Shown: in pieces, positions 9,419 to 18,927 of the stretch
How positions within the stretch are numbered: the stretch's first letter is position 1
Layout: the number at the start of each line of letters is the position of its first letter
Assembly (NCBI GenBank): GCA_913057645.1
Contig: CAJXOU010000002.1
Coordinates: 32,952 to 96,951 of the forward strand
Direction of reading: 5' to 3'
Length of the DNA stretch: 64,000 bases
Origin: an uncultured Rhodobiaceae bacterium
Lineage (GTDB): Bacteria; Pseudomonadota; Alphaproteobacteria; Parvibaculales; Parvibaculaceae
Notes under the pieces: generated by a model
What the model saw: the letters and a program-made list of their open reading frames with translations, nothing else
The model's database searches: none
What the model was told of the DNA's origin: nothing
Position numbers and translations under genes: made by a program

Positions 9419-10156
9419 ATGACAGACGCAGATACCGGCATCTCCCATGAAACAGAATTCTACCGCCGCCAATATGAGGGTGGCATCGTCTCGCTCGAGC
9501 TAGACCCCGCCACGAAAGTCGCGAAGTTCCAGGAGTCGCTCTCGCCGGGCAAGCGGTATGGGCTGGTTAACGAGATCTTCGAGGGACAGGTGCGTCCCGA
9601 TGACGTGATCGTCGAATTGGGATCGGGCCAGGCCGACTGCCTCGTGCTGATGATCGACCGTTACAAGCTGACCAACGTCACCGCGGTGGATGTTGGCTTC
9701 GCTGAGGACATGCAGAACGGCCCGCTGCGGATGATTAATCGCAACCTCAACCAGAAATGGGATTTAGATGATGGTTCGATTGATTATCTGATCGCGCTGA
9801 TGGTGTTTGAGCATCTATTCGACCCCTTCCATTGCTTCGAAGAAGTCAAACGCGTGCTCAAGCCGCGGGGTGTAGCCTGCGTGAACCTGCCGATCGTCTC
9901 GTCGTTGAAGAATCGTATCAGGCTGCTGTTCGGGCAGATTCCCGTCACCAGTTCCGGTGTCGATGTCTGGTTCCGCGACGCCAATTGGGACGGCAACCAC
10001 CTGCATTATTTCACCGTGCCGCTTCTGAAGCGGCTGGCCGACCGCTGCGGTCTGGCCATGTGCGACTATCGCGGCGTGGGTCGGTTCCACCAGATCAAGG
10101 GCCGCTTCCCCAACTTGCTTGCGGGCGAGCTCAGCTTCACTCTGCGGCACAAATGA
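9419..10156 (+). CDS. Class I SAM-dependent methyltransferase
   Basis: VIVELGSGQADCLVLMIDRY, DDGSIDYLIALMVFEHLFDPFHCFEEVKRVLKPRGVACVNLP; start set at internal ATG (MTDADTG). Confidence 0.88.
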   Translation: MTDADTGISHETEFYRRQYEGGIVSLELDPATKVAKFQESLSPGKRYGLVNEIFEGQVRPDDVIVELGSGQADCLVLMIDRYKLTNVTAVDVGFAEDMQNGPLRMINRNLNQKWDLDDGSIDYLIALMVFEHLFDPFHCFEEVKRVLKPRGVACVNLPIVSSLKNRIRLLFGQIPVTSSGVDVWFRDANWDGNHLHYFTVPLLKRLADRCGLAMCDYRGVGRFHQIKGRFPNLLAGELSFTLRHK

Positions 10157-10677
10157 AAGTGCGTTGTGCGTGACCCTCATATCCGAACCGCATCGTTGCG
10201 GGCGTGAGATCGAAATGGTAGCCGGTGCCGTCCGCTCGGTCTGAGTATACTCAGTCGGGAGGTGTGTCGACGTTCTCCAGCGTGTCTTCGCTGTGTATCG
10301 CGATGTGATGCATTGTACATCGTCGGCCAACGGCACCACCGCGCATGAAGTGGCACTGCATGCGTTCGGCGTGGAGTGGGGTCATAAGGCCGTTATCCCC
10401 TTGCTCACCATCATGTTCGGCGCTGGTGTGTTGGGTCTGGATGCGGTGGTACCCGTGTGGTGGACGTGAACTCTCGACAATCGGAGCATCACCGAGAAAG
10501 CACCCGGACCGTGCTTGCCGAACCCATGCGCGTTGCGATCGTGGCGAATAGCTCCATACCCAACACGCTTGCTCAACTCGAAGCCAATGACTATCAATCC
10601 ACGGACACTCGTCACGAACATGGGGGATCAAGGGCAGGTCTACGTTGGAGTTTCATTCGTGAAAAGATACGCAAGCT

Positions 10678-11859
10678 ATGAATGCTGACCGCAAGCTGAA
10701 GCTAAATATAGTAGTGGGCGGCCGGTTTCACTCCGAGCAGCTTTATGAAGCGGTCAGTGCAGACGGTCATGATGCGCATATCTATGCCAGTTCGCCGGTC
10801 AGATATTTCAAGTCCGTTCCGAGCGGGGCCATTACCTTCGTCCCCAAGCCCGCGCAAATCGTTCAGAAGGTATCGGGACTCCGGATGCCCCGATGGAGTT
10901 CGGAATATTCCTCGATTGCCTTCGACGCGATCGTCTCGCGTATCATGCGCCCCGCGGACCTAGTATGGGGATTCAATGGCGATAGCCAATTGTGTGGACA
11001 GCGGATCAAGGCTCGCGGCGGGATCTATGTCGTGGACCGCGCTTGCCCCCATTTCCTGGCGCAGGAGATTCTGTTGATGCAGGAAAGCTCCGCGACGGGC
11101 TATCCCTATGCTCCGCAGACCCGGCGGGTGCGGGAGCGATTTCTGAGAGAATATGAGATTGCGGATCTTGTTGTTGTGCCGTCGGCGTACTCCGCATCCA
11201 GCTTTCCGGTGCATGGGATAACAGCGGATCGCATCGCGATCGCGCCGCTCGACGCCAATGCGCCGCTGGGGGCCGGGCAAGATGCTCCGCGTATTTCTTT
11301 TCCCGGCTGCGCCGAAGGGGACATCCTGGTTGGCCTTGTCGGAGGTTCTTTTCTACGCAAGGGTATTTTGTATCTCTTGCGTGCTGTCAAATTGCTGAAC
11401 CGTCGCGATATCCGCATCGTTATGCGTGCAACGGAGAGCAATGTTATGCAGCATGCTGAGGCACGGATGCTGTGCGAACAATTGGGTGTCGTCTTTGTAC
11501 CTTATCTGAAGGATATCAACAGTTTTTATCGCTCTCTCGACATGTTTGTCCTGCCCTCGGTAGATGAGGGGTTCGGCATGGTGCTCTACGAGGCACTACG
11601 CAACGGGATACCGACAATCGCCTCCAGTCATGTCGGGGCAATAGACGGGATGGAGTCCGGGAGGGATTTTATCAAGGTCCCGGCTCGAAGCGCCGCGCAC
11701 CTTGCCGACGCGATCGGACGTCTGGCAAGCAATCCGAGCCTGCGGGATCGAATAGGTGCGAATGGACAGGCCTTCCACAAATCGCGGATGGCGCATGGCG
11801 GCCAGTACCAGAACGCCGTGTCCGATATTCTTGCGATACTCGCAAAAGGTGGAGACTGA
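10678..11859 (+). CDS. Glycosyltransferase family 4-type
   Basis: LVGLVGGSFLRKGILYLLRAVKLL, MFVLPSVDEGFGMVLYEALRNGIPTIAS. Confidence 0.9.
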   Translation: MNADRKLKLNIVVGGRFHSEQLYEAVSADGHDAHIYASSPVRYFKSVPSGAITFVPKPAQIVQKVSGLRMPRWSSEYSSIAFDAIVSRIMRPADLVWGFNGDSQLCGQRIKARGGIYVVDRACPHFLAQEILLMQESSATGYPYAPQTRRVRERFLREYEIADLVVVPSAYSASSFPVHGITADRIAIAPLDANAPLGAGQDAPRISFPGCAEGDILVGLVGGSFLRKGILYLLRAVKLLNRRDIRIVMRATESNVMQHAEARMLCEQLGVVFVPYLKDINSFYRSLDMFVLPSVDEGFGMVLYEALRNGIPTIASSHVGAIDGMESGRDFIKVPARSAAHLADAIGRLASNPSLRDRIGANGQAFHKSRMAHGGQYQNAVSDILAILAKGGD

Positions 11860-11862
11860 ACC

Positions 11863-13194
11863 GTGGTATTCTGGGCAGTCGTAAATGTCGCTATCAGCCT
11901 GATATTCGTGCTGTCAATCAAGGCACCCCTGATGCGGGCCTATTTGATCCTGAACTACGTGCTGATTGTAAACCCAACCTTCATGTGGACTTTCTTCGGT
12001 ATTGCGCATCCGAGGTTCATTCCCGGCCATGGCAGCTATGAAATCGCCCTGATCTACATGGCGCTTTTCAACCTCGTCCTCTGCTGTTCCTTCCTTGTGC
12101 TGATGCGTTTACTGCCCCGGTCGCGGTTTGCCCGCCGCCACGTGCTCGCACATCGCATAAACACGAGCGAGGATACGGGTCGGATGGTCTTTATCGCTGT
12201 CGGTCTCGTGGCACTCGGGGTGACGGGAAAACTGGTGCTCGACTCAATGGGTGCGTTGCGGATGCTGGATGCTGGCGGCACGGGGCCATTCCTGCAGGCA
12301 GTGAAAGTTCTGGCCGGATTCGATTTGCTCAGTATCGTGTTGCTGGGCGAGCTGCGCTTGTCGGCCAAGCGACGCCAGAAGCTTCTGAATTCCGTATTGG
12401 CGAGCGTTCTTCTGATTTCATTCATTCTCGCCGTCGCGAGTGGATCGCGCTCGCAATCCGTGACAGTGCTGTTGCTTGGCTTGCTGGCCTATCGCGATGT
12501 TGTTTTGCATTACCGGTTGGTTGTTGTTCCCGTTCTGGCACTTGTGATTCCAGTCGTTTTCATGCTGTTTCCGTTGCTCGGTCACTACCGAAACCACAAT
12601 TACGATCTGACGGAGGCGCTCTATCTTCTGGAAAAAACAAACCAGGACAGATATGAGATCATGCTCGATGTGGTGGCCACCCGCCTGAATTACCAAGAGA
12701 CCGTTGCGCGTGCGGTAGATGTTGTGCAGCACCAGGGGCCAATGGGTGGTGCGGTCTACTGGAACAACATTGTCGGCGTGATACCAAGGTTGATATGGGA
12801 GGGAAAGCCAAGCATCGACAACGACAGTCGGCAGATTGGGCATATGCTCGGCATCGTGACAGTGGATGATACGTCCACCTCTATTGGTTTACAGGTCGTG
12901 GGCGAGTCTTTCTTTGAGTACGGATGGTTGGGATTGTGGGTCGCTGTTTTCCAAGCGCTTATTTTCACAATGATCCACAAGAACTTGTATTGCCCGGGTA
13001 ACCGGGTAGGGATGACCGCATATATCTTTGTAAGTCTCTATATCTTGCAACGCGATGGCTATTTCGCGGTTGTTCCCGGCCTGATCTGGTTGCTCATCGG
13101 GTTCATTCTCTTTTTCGGGACATTCGCCGTGTTGATGCCCAGAAGACGCAAGCCCCCTTCCAATGAAACTTTGCCATATCGTTTCTCACATTGA
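11863..13194 (+). CDS. O-antigen/oligosaccharide repeat-unit polymerase-like (Wzy-type) multi-TM protein
   Basis: ~10+ hydrophobic segments; GTG start; embedded between glycosyltransferases; large loop with RLNYQETVARAVDVVQHQGPMGG. Confidence 0.72.
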   Translation: MVFWAVVNVAISLIFVLSIKAPLMRAYLILNYVLIVNPTFMWTFFGIAHPRFIPGHGSYEIALIYMALFNLVLCCSFLVLMRLLPRSRFARRHVLAHRINTSEDTGRMVFIAVGLVALGVTGKLVLDSMGALRMLDAGGTGPFLQAVKVLAGFDLLSIVLLGELRLSAKRRQKLLNSVLASVLLISFILAVASGSRSQSVTVLLLGLLAYRDVVLHYRLVVVPVLALVIPVVFMLFPLLGHYRNHNYDLTEALYLLEKTNQDRYEIMLDVVATRLNYQETVARAVDVVQHQGPMGGAVYWNNIVGVIPRLIWEGKPSIDNDSRQIGHMLGIVTVDDTSTSIGLQVVGESFFEYGWLGLWVAVFQALIFTMIHKNLYCPGNRVGMTAYIFVSLYILQRDGYFAVVPGLIWLLIGFILFFGTFAVLMPRRRKPPSNETLPYRFSH

Positions 13195-14302
13195 TGAAGA
13201 GGCCAGCGGGCCTTCGTATAGTGTACCGCGCCTTTGTAAGGCGGTTGCGGGAGTGGGTAACGCCGTCACGCTGGCGACACTTGATCGTGGTGCCGGGCGA
13301 CGCGATTTGGGCACAGTCGAGCACAAGGCATTCGTACAATCTGGTTTCCCAGTAAAACTTGGCCGTTCTGCGGAGATGCGGGATTGGCTGGCAGGCGCGC
13401 GCGACGAGGGGTTCGAGCTGATCCACAGTCACGGACTTTGGATGATGCCCAATATCTATCCCGCTGCTGTCGCTGCGCGCGCGAAGATCCCCCACGTGGT
13501 TGCGCCTCGCGGCACATTGGACCCGGCTGCGCTGGTCTATTCGCGGCACCTCAAACTTGCGGCATGGTATCTGGGTCAAAGGCGGGTCCTGCAACAGGCA
13601 GCCGCGTTGCATGCCACGAGCGAGGAAGAGGCCGGACAGTTCCGCGCGCTGGGATTCCGGCAGCCGATCATCCTGTTGCCAAATGGTATCGACATGCCCT
13701 CTGCCAACCGCCCGCCACGGCAGGCCCGGCGAACCTTGCTCTATCTGGGCCGGCTACACGCCAAGAAGGGACTCGATATGCTGCTCGGGGCCTGGGCGGA
13801 GCTGGAGGCAACATATCCCGATTGGGATCTGCGGATTGTGGGCCGGGGTACCGCCGAATTCGAGGCGAGTCTCGTCCGAGATATCGAGGCGTTGAAGCTA
13901 AGGCGCGTCCGGATTGACGGACCGCTATACGGCGAAGAGAAGCTACGAGCCTTGAAGGCTGCGGATCTTTTTGTTTTGCCGACGCGGGGCGAGAATTTCG
14001 GCATGGTCGTTGCGGAGGCATTTGCCGCGGGAACCCCGGTCTTGACGACGCGCGGCGCCCCTTGGTCCGGGATCAAAACACATCGCTGTGGTTGGTGGAC
14101 CGATCCTGTACCGGAAGCCATTGGCGCCGGTCTTTCGGATGCGCTTTCACTACCGTCTGATACGCTTGAGGAGATGGGCTTGCGTGGACGTGCTTGGATG
14201 ACGAGAAGCTACTCGTGGGACAATATCGGCATGCGAATGGCGGCGGCATATCTCTGGCTTTGCCATGGTGGATCACAGCCTCAAGATGTACTGCGGATGT
14301 AA
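13163..14302 (+). CDS. Glycosyltransferase family 4-type
   Basis: HSHGLWMMPNIYPAAVAARAKIPHVVAPRGTLDP, LYLGRLHAKKGLDMLLGAWAEL, LPTRGENFGMVVAEAFAAGTPVLTT; overlaps polymerase 3' end. Confidence 0.93.
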   Translation: MKLCHIVSHIDEEASGPSYSVPRLCKAVAGVGNAVTLATLDRGAGRRDLGTVEHKAFVQSGFPVKLGRSAEMRDWLAGARDEGFELIHSHGLWMMPNIYPAAVAARAKIPHVVAPRGTLDPAALVYSRHLKLAAWYLGQRRVLQQAAALHATSEEEAGQFRALGFRQPIILLPNGIDMPSANRPPRQARRTLLYLGRLHAKKGLDMLLGAWAELEATYPDWDLRIVGRGTAEFEASLVRDIEALKLRRVRIDGPLYGEEKLRALKAADLFVLPTRGENFGMVVAEAFAAGTPVLTTRGAPWSGIKTHRCGWWTDPVPEAIGAGLSDALSLPSDTLEEMGLRGRAWMTRSYSWDNIGMRMAAAYLWLCHGGSQPQDVLRM

Positions 14303-14332
14303 TGCAGAGATGATTGTATTCAGGGGGAGTGA

Positions 14333-15004
14333 ATGTTAGCGCGCGCCACCAAGGAATTGTTCTACACAGTGGCCGGACTGGTCATGGCGCTCAATGGGCA
14401 TATCTACAGGACTTTCCGAGCCGGAAGCGCGGTCAGGAAATCGAGTGTACGCTTGCATCTCGGACCCGGACAGAAGGCCTATCTCCCGGGTTGGACCAAC
14501 ATCGATGCCAACATGTTCACCAGTAAATGTGACATCTGGCTTGACTTGAGGAATCCCCTTCCGTTTCCGGACAACTCCGTCGACGCCATTTATTCACACC
14601 ACATGATCGAGAATCTTCCCGATATCGAGGCCTATTTCAGAGATACGTTTCGCGTGCTGAAACCGGGTGGCATATACCGGGCAGCGGGTCCGAACGGCGA
14701 TATGGCCATAGCAAAATTCATAGAAAATGATCACGACTGGTTTGGCGACTGGCCCGACAAATACGACAGCATCGGTGGCCGCTTTGCCAATTTCATCTTC
14801 TGTAGAAATGAACATCTTACAATTCTGACGGAGAGCTACCTCACGGAACTGGCGCAGCGGGCCGGCTTCAAACATGTCAAGCGCCTTCTGCCGGTGATGG
14901 AGACGGGGCACACGCATCTGTTCGAGGACTGCCTCGCGCATGAGCATGAACGCGACTACGACGCGCCGCATACGCTGGTACTTGAGCTGGAAAAAGCGAT
15001 CTGA
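14333..15004 (+). CDS. SAM-dependent methyltransferase-like protein
   Basis: LHLGPGQKAYLPGWTNIDAN, FPDNSVDAIYSHHMIENLPDIEAYFRDTFRVLKPGGIYR. Confidence 0.82.
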   Translation: MLARATKELFYTVAGLVMALNGHIYRTFRAGSAVRKSSVRLHLGPGQKAYLPGWTNIDANMFTSKCDIWLDLRNPLPFPDNSVDAIYSHHMIENLPDIEAYFRDTFRVLKPGGIYRAAGPNGDMAIAKFIENDHDWFGDWPDKYDSIGGRFANFIFCRNEHLTILTESYLTELAQRAGFKHVKRLLPVMETGHTHLFEDCLAHEHERDYDAPHTLVLELEKAI

Positions 15005-15012
15005 GGCGAATT

Positions 15013-15903
15013 GTGATTGTGGATCAAGGTTCTCTGCCACTGGCTGTCGTGATGATCTCGTACGACGAGGCACACAATATGCCTTCTGTGCTCGAGAACT
15101 TGCGCGGCTTCGCTTCGGAAGTGTTCCTCGTAGACAGTTACAGTGTCGACGATACGGTCGACATCGCGATCGCGAACGGGGTGCATGTCGTGCAGCGTCC
15201 GTTCCGCGGTTTCGGCGACCAATGGAACTTTGCTATGTCCGACCTGCCGATAACCGCGCCCTGGACCATGAAGCTCGACCCAGATGAACGGTTGACTCCT
15301 GCACTTAAGCGAGCCATCGCCTGCGCCATCGAACGGGATCGTAGCGATGTCTTCTCGTTCCCAAGGCGACTTTGGTTCATGGGCCGTCCCCTTTCCGTTC
15401 GACAGGATGTCGTTCGATTGTGGCGAACCGGAACCTGTCGATTCACGGACAGTTCGGTCAACGAGCACCCCTTGGTCGAGGGGCGTCATGAGCGGCTTGC
15501 AGCCGAACTTGAGCATCATGATAGCCCGACGCTGCATCACTGGTACGAGAAGCAAAATCGCTATAGCACGGCAGAGGCCAATGCTGCCTATGCGGGAAGA
15601 AAATTGCAGGCTCAGCAGCCAGACCTGTTCGGTAATGGGCTGCAGCGCCGAATGTGGCTCAAGGCCGTTTATCACCATGTACCGCTGCGCCACATGCTGA
15701 TGTGGCTTTATTGCCTGGTTTGGCTGGGTGCATGGCGAGGGGGGCGTGCGGGCTGGATTTGGGCGCGGATGCGAAGCGAGGTATTTCGCATGCGCGAGAT
15801 CAAGCGCCTCGAGATGACGTGGCAGGGGCGCGCCTATGATGTGCCTCCGCGCGTCAGGGGCGCGCCTCACCCGCGCGTGCCGCAGATCGACCCTGACAGC
15901 TAG
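15013..15903 (+). CDS. Glycosyltransferase family 2 (LPS-core/EPS type)
   Basis: LAVVMISYDEAHNMPSVLENLRGFASEVFLVDSYSVDDTVDIA; KLDPDERLTPAL. Confidence 0.9.
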   Translation: MIVDQGSLPLAVVMISYDEAHNMPSVLENLRGFASEVFLVDSYSVDDTVDIAIANGVHVVQRPFRGFGDQWNFAMSDLPITAPWTMKLDPDERLTPALKRAIACAIERDRSDVFSFPRRLWFMGRPLSVRQDVVRLWRTGTCRFTDSSVNEHPLVEGRHERLAAELEHHDSPTLHHWYEKQNRYSTAEANAAYAGRKLQAQQPDLFGNGLQRRMWLKAVYHHVPLRHMLMWLYCLVWLGAWRGGRAGWIWARMRSEVFRMREIKRLEMTWQGRAYDVPPRVRGAPHPRVPQIDPDS

Positions 15904-15916
15904 ATAAGGACGCAGT

Positions 15917-16708
15917 ATGGAACGGTTGCGTGGAGTGTTGCGTGGGGTATTGGGATGGGATTCCCGGGCCTATCGGTTCGGTGCAGAACTTCTGAATCTC
16001 GTAAGCTTGATAAGAATCGAGGGCCTCGCCACAACGCGTACCCTCTTGCATTTGAGATCGGCCTCTCCCGGCGGGTCCGCGCGGGCGATAAATTTTGCGA
16101 GGCTGGCCTACCCTTTTTTTATTCGTCCAGGTACCAAGGATGTCACCGTCGCAATTAACAATTTTGTGCGCGAAGAGTACGGTGCGGTAATCCACGTGTT
16201 GCAGCCCCGTTTGCTGGTCGATGGCGGCGCCTATATTGGCGACACTTCGGCTTATTTCCTTAGCCGCTATCCAAGTCTGCGCAGCATCGCGTTGGAACCC
16301 ATGGAAGATAACCTCAAGATCGCGCGCCGCAACCTCGCTTTATATGGCGATCGGGTTGAACTCTTATCCATGGCGCTGACTGCTGACGGTGCGCGAGTGC
16401 ATATGTCTGGTGTGGAGACCGGTGCGCGCGTTTCAGACAGTGGTTGCGTTGAAGTGCCCTCGACGACCATTGCACAAATCCTGTCAAGCTTGCCCGAAGG
16501 CCGGATTGATATTCTGAAGCTGGACATTGAAGGTGCCGAGGGACCGATTTTTGCCCAACAGCCGGAGGCTTGGCTCCCGTATGTTGATAGCATCATCGTT
16601 GAGACCCACGGACCTGCGATCACGACGACTGTCCTGGACGCGCTCGACCGCAACGGCTGGATTGCTGAACGCCACCGCAATCTATATTTCTGCTGCCCCA
16701 CTGTATGA
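15917..16708 (+). CDS. FkbM-family methyltransferase
   Basis: LLVDGGAYIGDTSAYFLSRYP, ALEPMEDNLKIARRNL, IDILKLDIEGAEGPIF. Confidence 0.92.
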   Translation: MERLRGVLRGVLGWDSRAYRFGAELLNLVSLIRIEGLATTRTLLHLRSASPGGSARAINFARLAYPFFIRPGTKDVTVAINNFVREEYGAVIHVLQPRLLVDGGAYIGDTSAYFLSRYPSLRSIALEPMEDNLKIARRNLALYGDRVELLSMALTADGARVHMSGVETGARVSDSGCVEVPSTTIAQILSSLPEGRIDILKLDIEGAEGPIFAQQPEAWLPYVDSIIVETHGPAITTTVLDALDRNGWIAERHRNLYFCCPTV

Positions 16709-16798
16709 GGCTGTACCCATGAGGAAAGTCTCGCGATCGCTACAATACAAAAATGACATGAAAGAAAAGGCGTCTCAGGTTTCTGTGCAAGAGCAGAG

Positions 16799-18925
16799 AT
16801 GAAACAACTCCTCCAGTCCCTGAAAGATGGCACCGTGACGCTTGTTGATGTGCCCGCGCCGCGCCTGGACGAGGGTCAGCTGCTTATCCGCACATCGACC
16901 AGTCTCGTTTCGGCCGGGACGGAACGGATGATGGTCGAGTTTGGCCAGGCCAACTGGTTCGAGCGCGCCCGCCAGCAGCCCGACAAGGTGCGCATGGTGC
17001 TCGACAAGGCGCGGACGGATGGGCTCGCCGCCACCTTCGAGGCCGTGCAGAGCAAGCTCGATCAGCCGCTGGCGCCCGGCTATTGCAATGTCGGGCGCGT
17101 GATCGAGGCGCGCACGCCTGGCTTCGCGGCCGGCGACCGCGTGGTCTCGAATGGTGCCCATGCCGAAATCGTCGCCGTGCCGAAAAATCTCTGTGCGCAT
17201 ATTCCTGATGCGGTCAGCGACGAGCAGGCCGCCTTCACGGTGCTGGCCGCGATCGGTTTGCAGGGCATCCGCCTTGCCAATCCGACGCTTGGCGAATGCG
17301 TGGTCGTGACCGGGCTCGGGCTGATCGGTTTGCTCACCGTGCAGATGCTGAAGGCGCAGGGCTGCCGGGTGCTCGGGATCGATTTCGACGCGGCGCGGCT
17401 GGCGCTGGCGCGGCAATTCGGGGCGGAGACCGTCAATCCCGGCGCCGGTGCGGATGTGCTGGCGGCCGCTCAGGCTTTCTCGCGCGGGCGCGGCGTCGAT
17501 GCGGTCATCATCACGGCTTCGACCAAAAGCGACGAACCGGTGCATCAGGCGGCGCAGATGTGCCGCCAGCGCGGCCGTATCGTGCTTGTGGGCGTCACGG
17601 GCCTGAAGCTGTCGCGCACCGATTTCTACCAAAAGGAGTTGAGCTTCCAGGTCAGCTGCTCCTACGGGCCGGGGCGCTACGATCCGGCTTATGAAGAGGA
17701 GGGTCACGATTATCCGGCTGGTTTCGTTCGCTGGACCGAGCAGCGCAATTTCGAGGCGGCACTCGATTTGATGGCGGCGGGCGCGCTCAACGTCGCGCCG
17801 CTGATCTCGCATCGCTTCGCGCTCGATGCGGCTCCCGATGCCTATGCGCTGCTGTCGTCCGGTGAGCCCTCGCTCGGCATCCTGCTGCAATATCCGGGTG
17901 CCGATGCGCTGGGAAATGAAGCGCCGCCCGCGCGCCCGATCGCGCTCGGCGCTGCTGCGGCATCGCCCGGCAAGGCCAGTGTCGTCTTTCTGGGGGCCGG
18001 CAATTATGCCGGGCGGGTGCTGATCCCCGCCTTCAAGGCGGGTGGTGCCCATTTGCAGACGGTGGTCAGCGCTGGTGGCGTCAGCGCGGTTCATTTTGGG
18101 CGCAAATACGGCTTTGCCGCTGCCGCCACCGACAGCGCCGCGGCGCTGGCCGATCCGGTCGTCGACACTGTGGTCATCGCCACGCGCCATGGTGCGCACG
18201 GGGCTCAGGTGCTGGCCGCGTTTGAGGCTGGCAAGCATGTCTTCTGCGAAAAGCCGCTTTGCCTGACACTGACCGAACTCGATGCGATCGAGGCCGAAGC
18301 CGCGGCGCGGCCTTCGCAATTGCTGATGCTCGGCTTCAATCGCCGCTTCGCGCCGCAGACCTCCCGAATCAAGGCGCTCCTCGACCCGATTGCCGAGCCC
18401 AAAAGCTTCATCATGACCGTCAATGCCGGCGCCATTCCGGCCGATCACTGGACGCAGGACCCGGCCGTCGGCGGCGGCCGCATCATCGGCGAGGCCTGCC
18501 ATTTCATCGATCTGTTGCGGCATCTGGCCGGGGTGCCGATCCTGCGCCATCACGCCGTGGCGCTCGGCCGGCATCCAGCGCTTGCGGTCTGGGAGGACAA
18601 GGCTACGATCACGCTCGAGTTTGCCGACGGTTCGCTCGGCACGATCCATTATCTCGCCAATGGCGACAAGGGCTTCCCCAAGGAACGGCTCGAGGTCTTC
18701 GCCGCCGGAAAGGTGCTGCAGCTCGACAATTTTCGGCGCCTGCGTGGATGGGGCTGGAAGGGCTTTTCGCGGATGAACCTCTGGAGACAGGACAAGGGAC
18801 AGAAAGCCTGTGCGCAGGCTTTTGTGACGGCGGTGCAACGGGGCGGGACCGCGCCCATCGCGGTCGACGAGATTTTCGAGGTCAGCCGGGTGACCATCGA
18901 GATCGCTTCGGAACTCGCGGGCTGA
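16799..18925 (+). CDS. Bi-domain oxidoreductase: zinc-type alcohol dehydrogenase fused to Gfo/Idh/MocA
   Basis: N-terminal MDR fold (VVVTGLGLIGLLTVQMLKAQGCRVLGIDFD) and C-terminal GFO/IDH (HVFCEKPLCLTLTELDAIEAEA, FNRRFAPQT). Confidence 0.95.
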   Translation: MKQLLQSLKDGTVTLVDVPAPRLDEGQLLIRTSTSLVSAGTERMMVEFGQANWFERARQQPDKVRMVLDKARTDGLAATFEAVQSKLDQPLAPGYCNVGRVIEARTPGFAAGDRVVSNGAHAEIVAVPKNLCAHIPDAVSDEQAAFTVLAAIGLQGIRLANPTLGECVVVTGLGLIGLLTVQMLKAQGCRVLGIDFDAARLALARQFGAETVNPGAGADVLAAAQAFSRGRGVDAVIITASTKSDEPVHQAAQMCRQRGRIVLVGVTGLKLSRTDFYQKELSFQVSCSYGPGRYDPAYEEEGHDYPAGFVRWTEQRNFEAALDLMAAGALNVAPLISHRFALDAAPDAYALLSSGEPSLGILLQYPGADALGNEAPPARPIALGAAAASPGKASVVFLGAGNYAGRVLIPAFKAGGAHLQTVVSAGGVSAVHFGRKYGFAAAATDSAAALADPVVDTVVIATRHGAHGAQVLAAFEAGKHVFCEKPLCLTLTELDAIEAEAAARPSQLLMLGFNRRFAPQTSRIKALLDPIAEPKSFIMTVNAGAIPADHWTQDPAVGGGRIIGEACHFIDLLRHLAGVPILRHHAVALGRHPALAVWEDKATITLEFADGSLGTIHYLANGDKGFPKERLEVFAAGKVLQLDNFRRLRGWGWKGFSRMNLWRQDKGQKACAQAFVTAVQRGGTAPIAVDEIFEVSRVTIEIASELAG

Positions 18926-18927
18926 GC

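Noticed and set aside
16775-18838. 687-aa minus-strand ORF
   Set aside because: Antisense to the bi-domain oxidoreductase; low-complexity R/H/G-rich translation typical of GC shadow ORFs.
18259-18927. 5' part of the 588-aa ORF as an N-terminal extension of WecB
   Set aside because: Translation before MLIDIIAGARPNFMK is out-of-frame read of the oxidoreductase gene; true wecB start is 18928.
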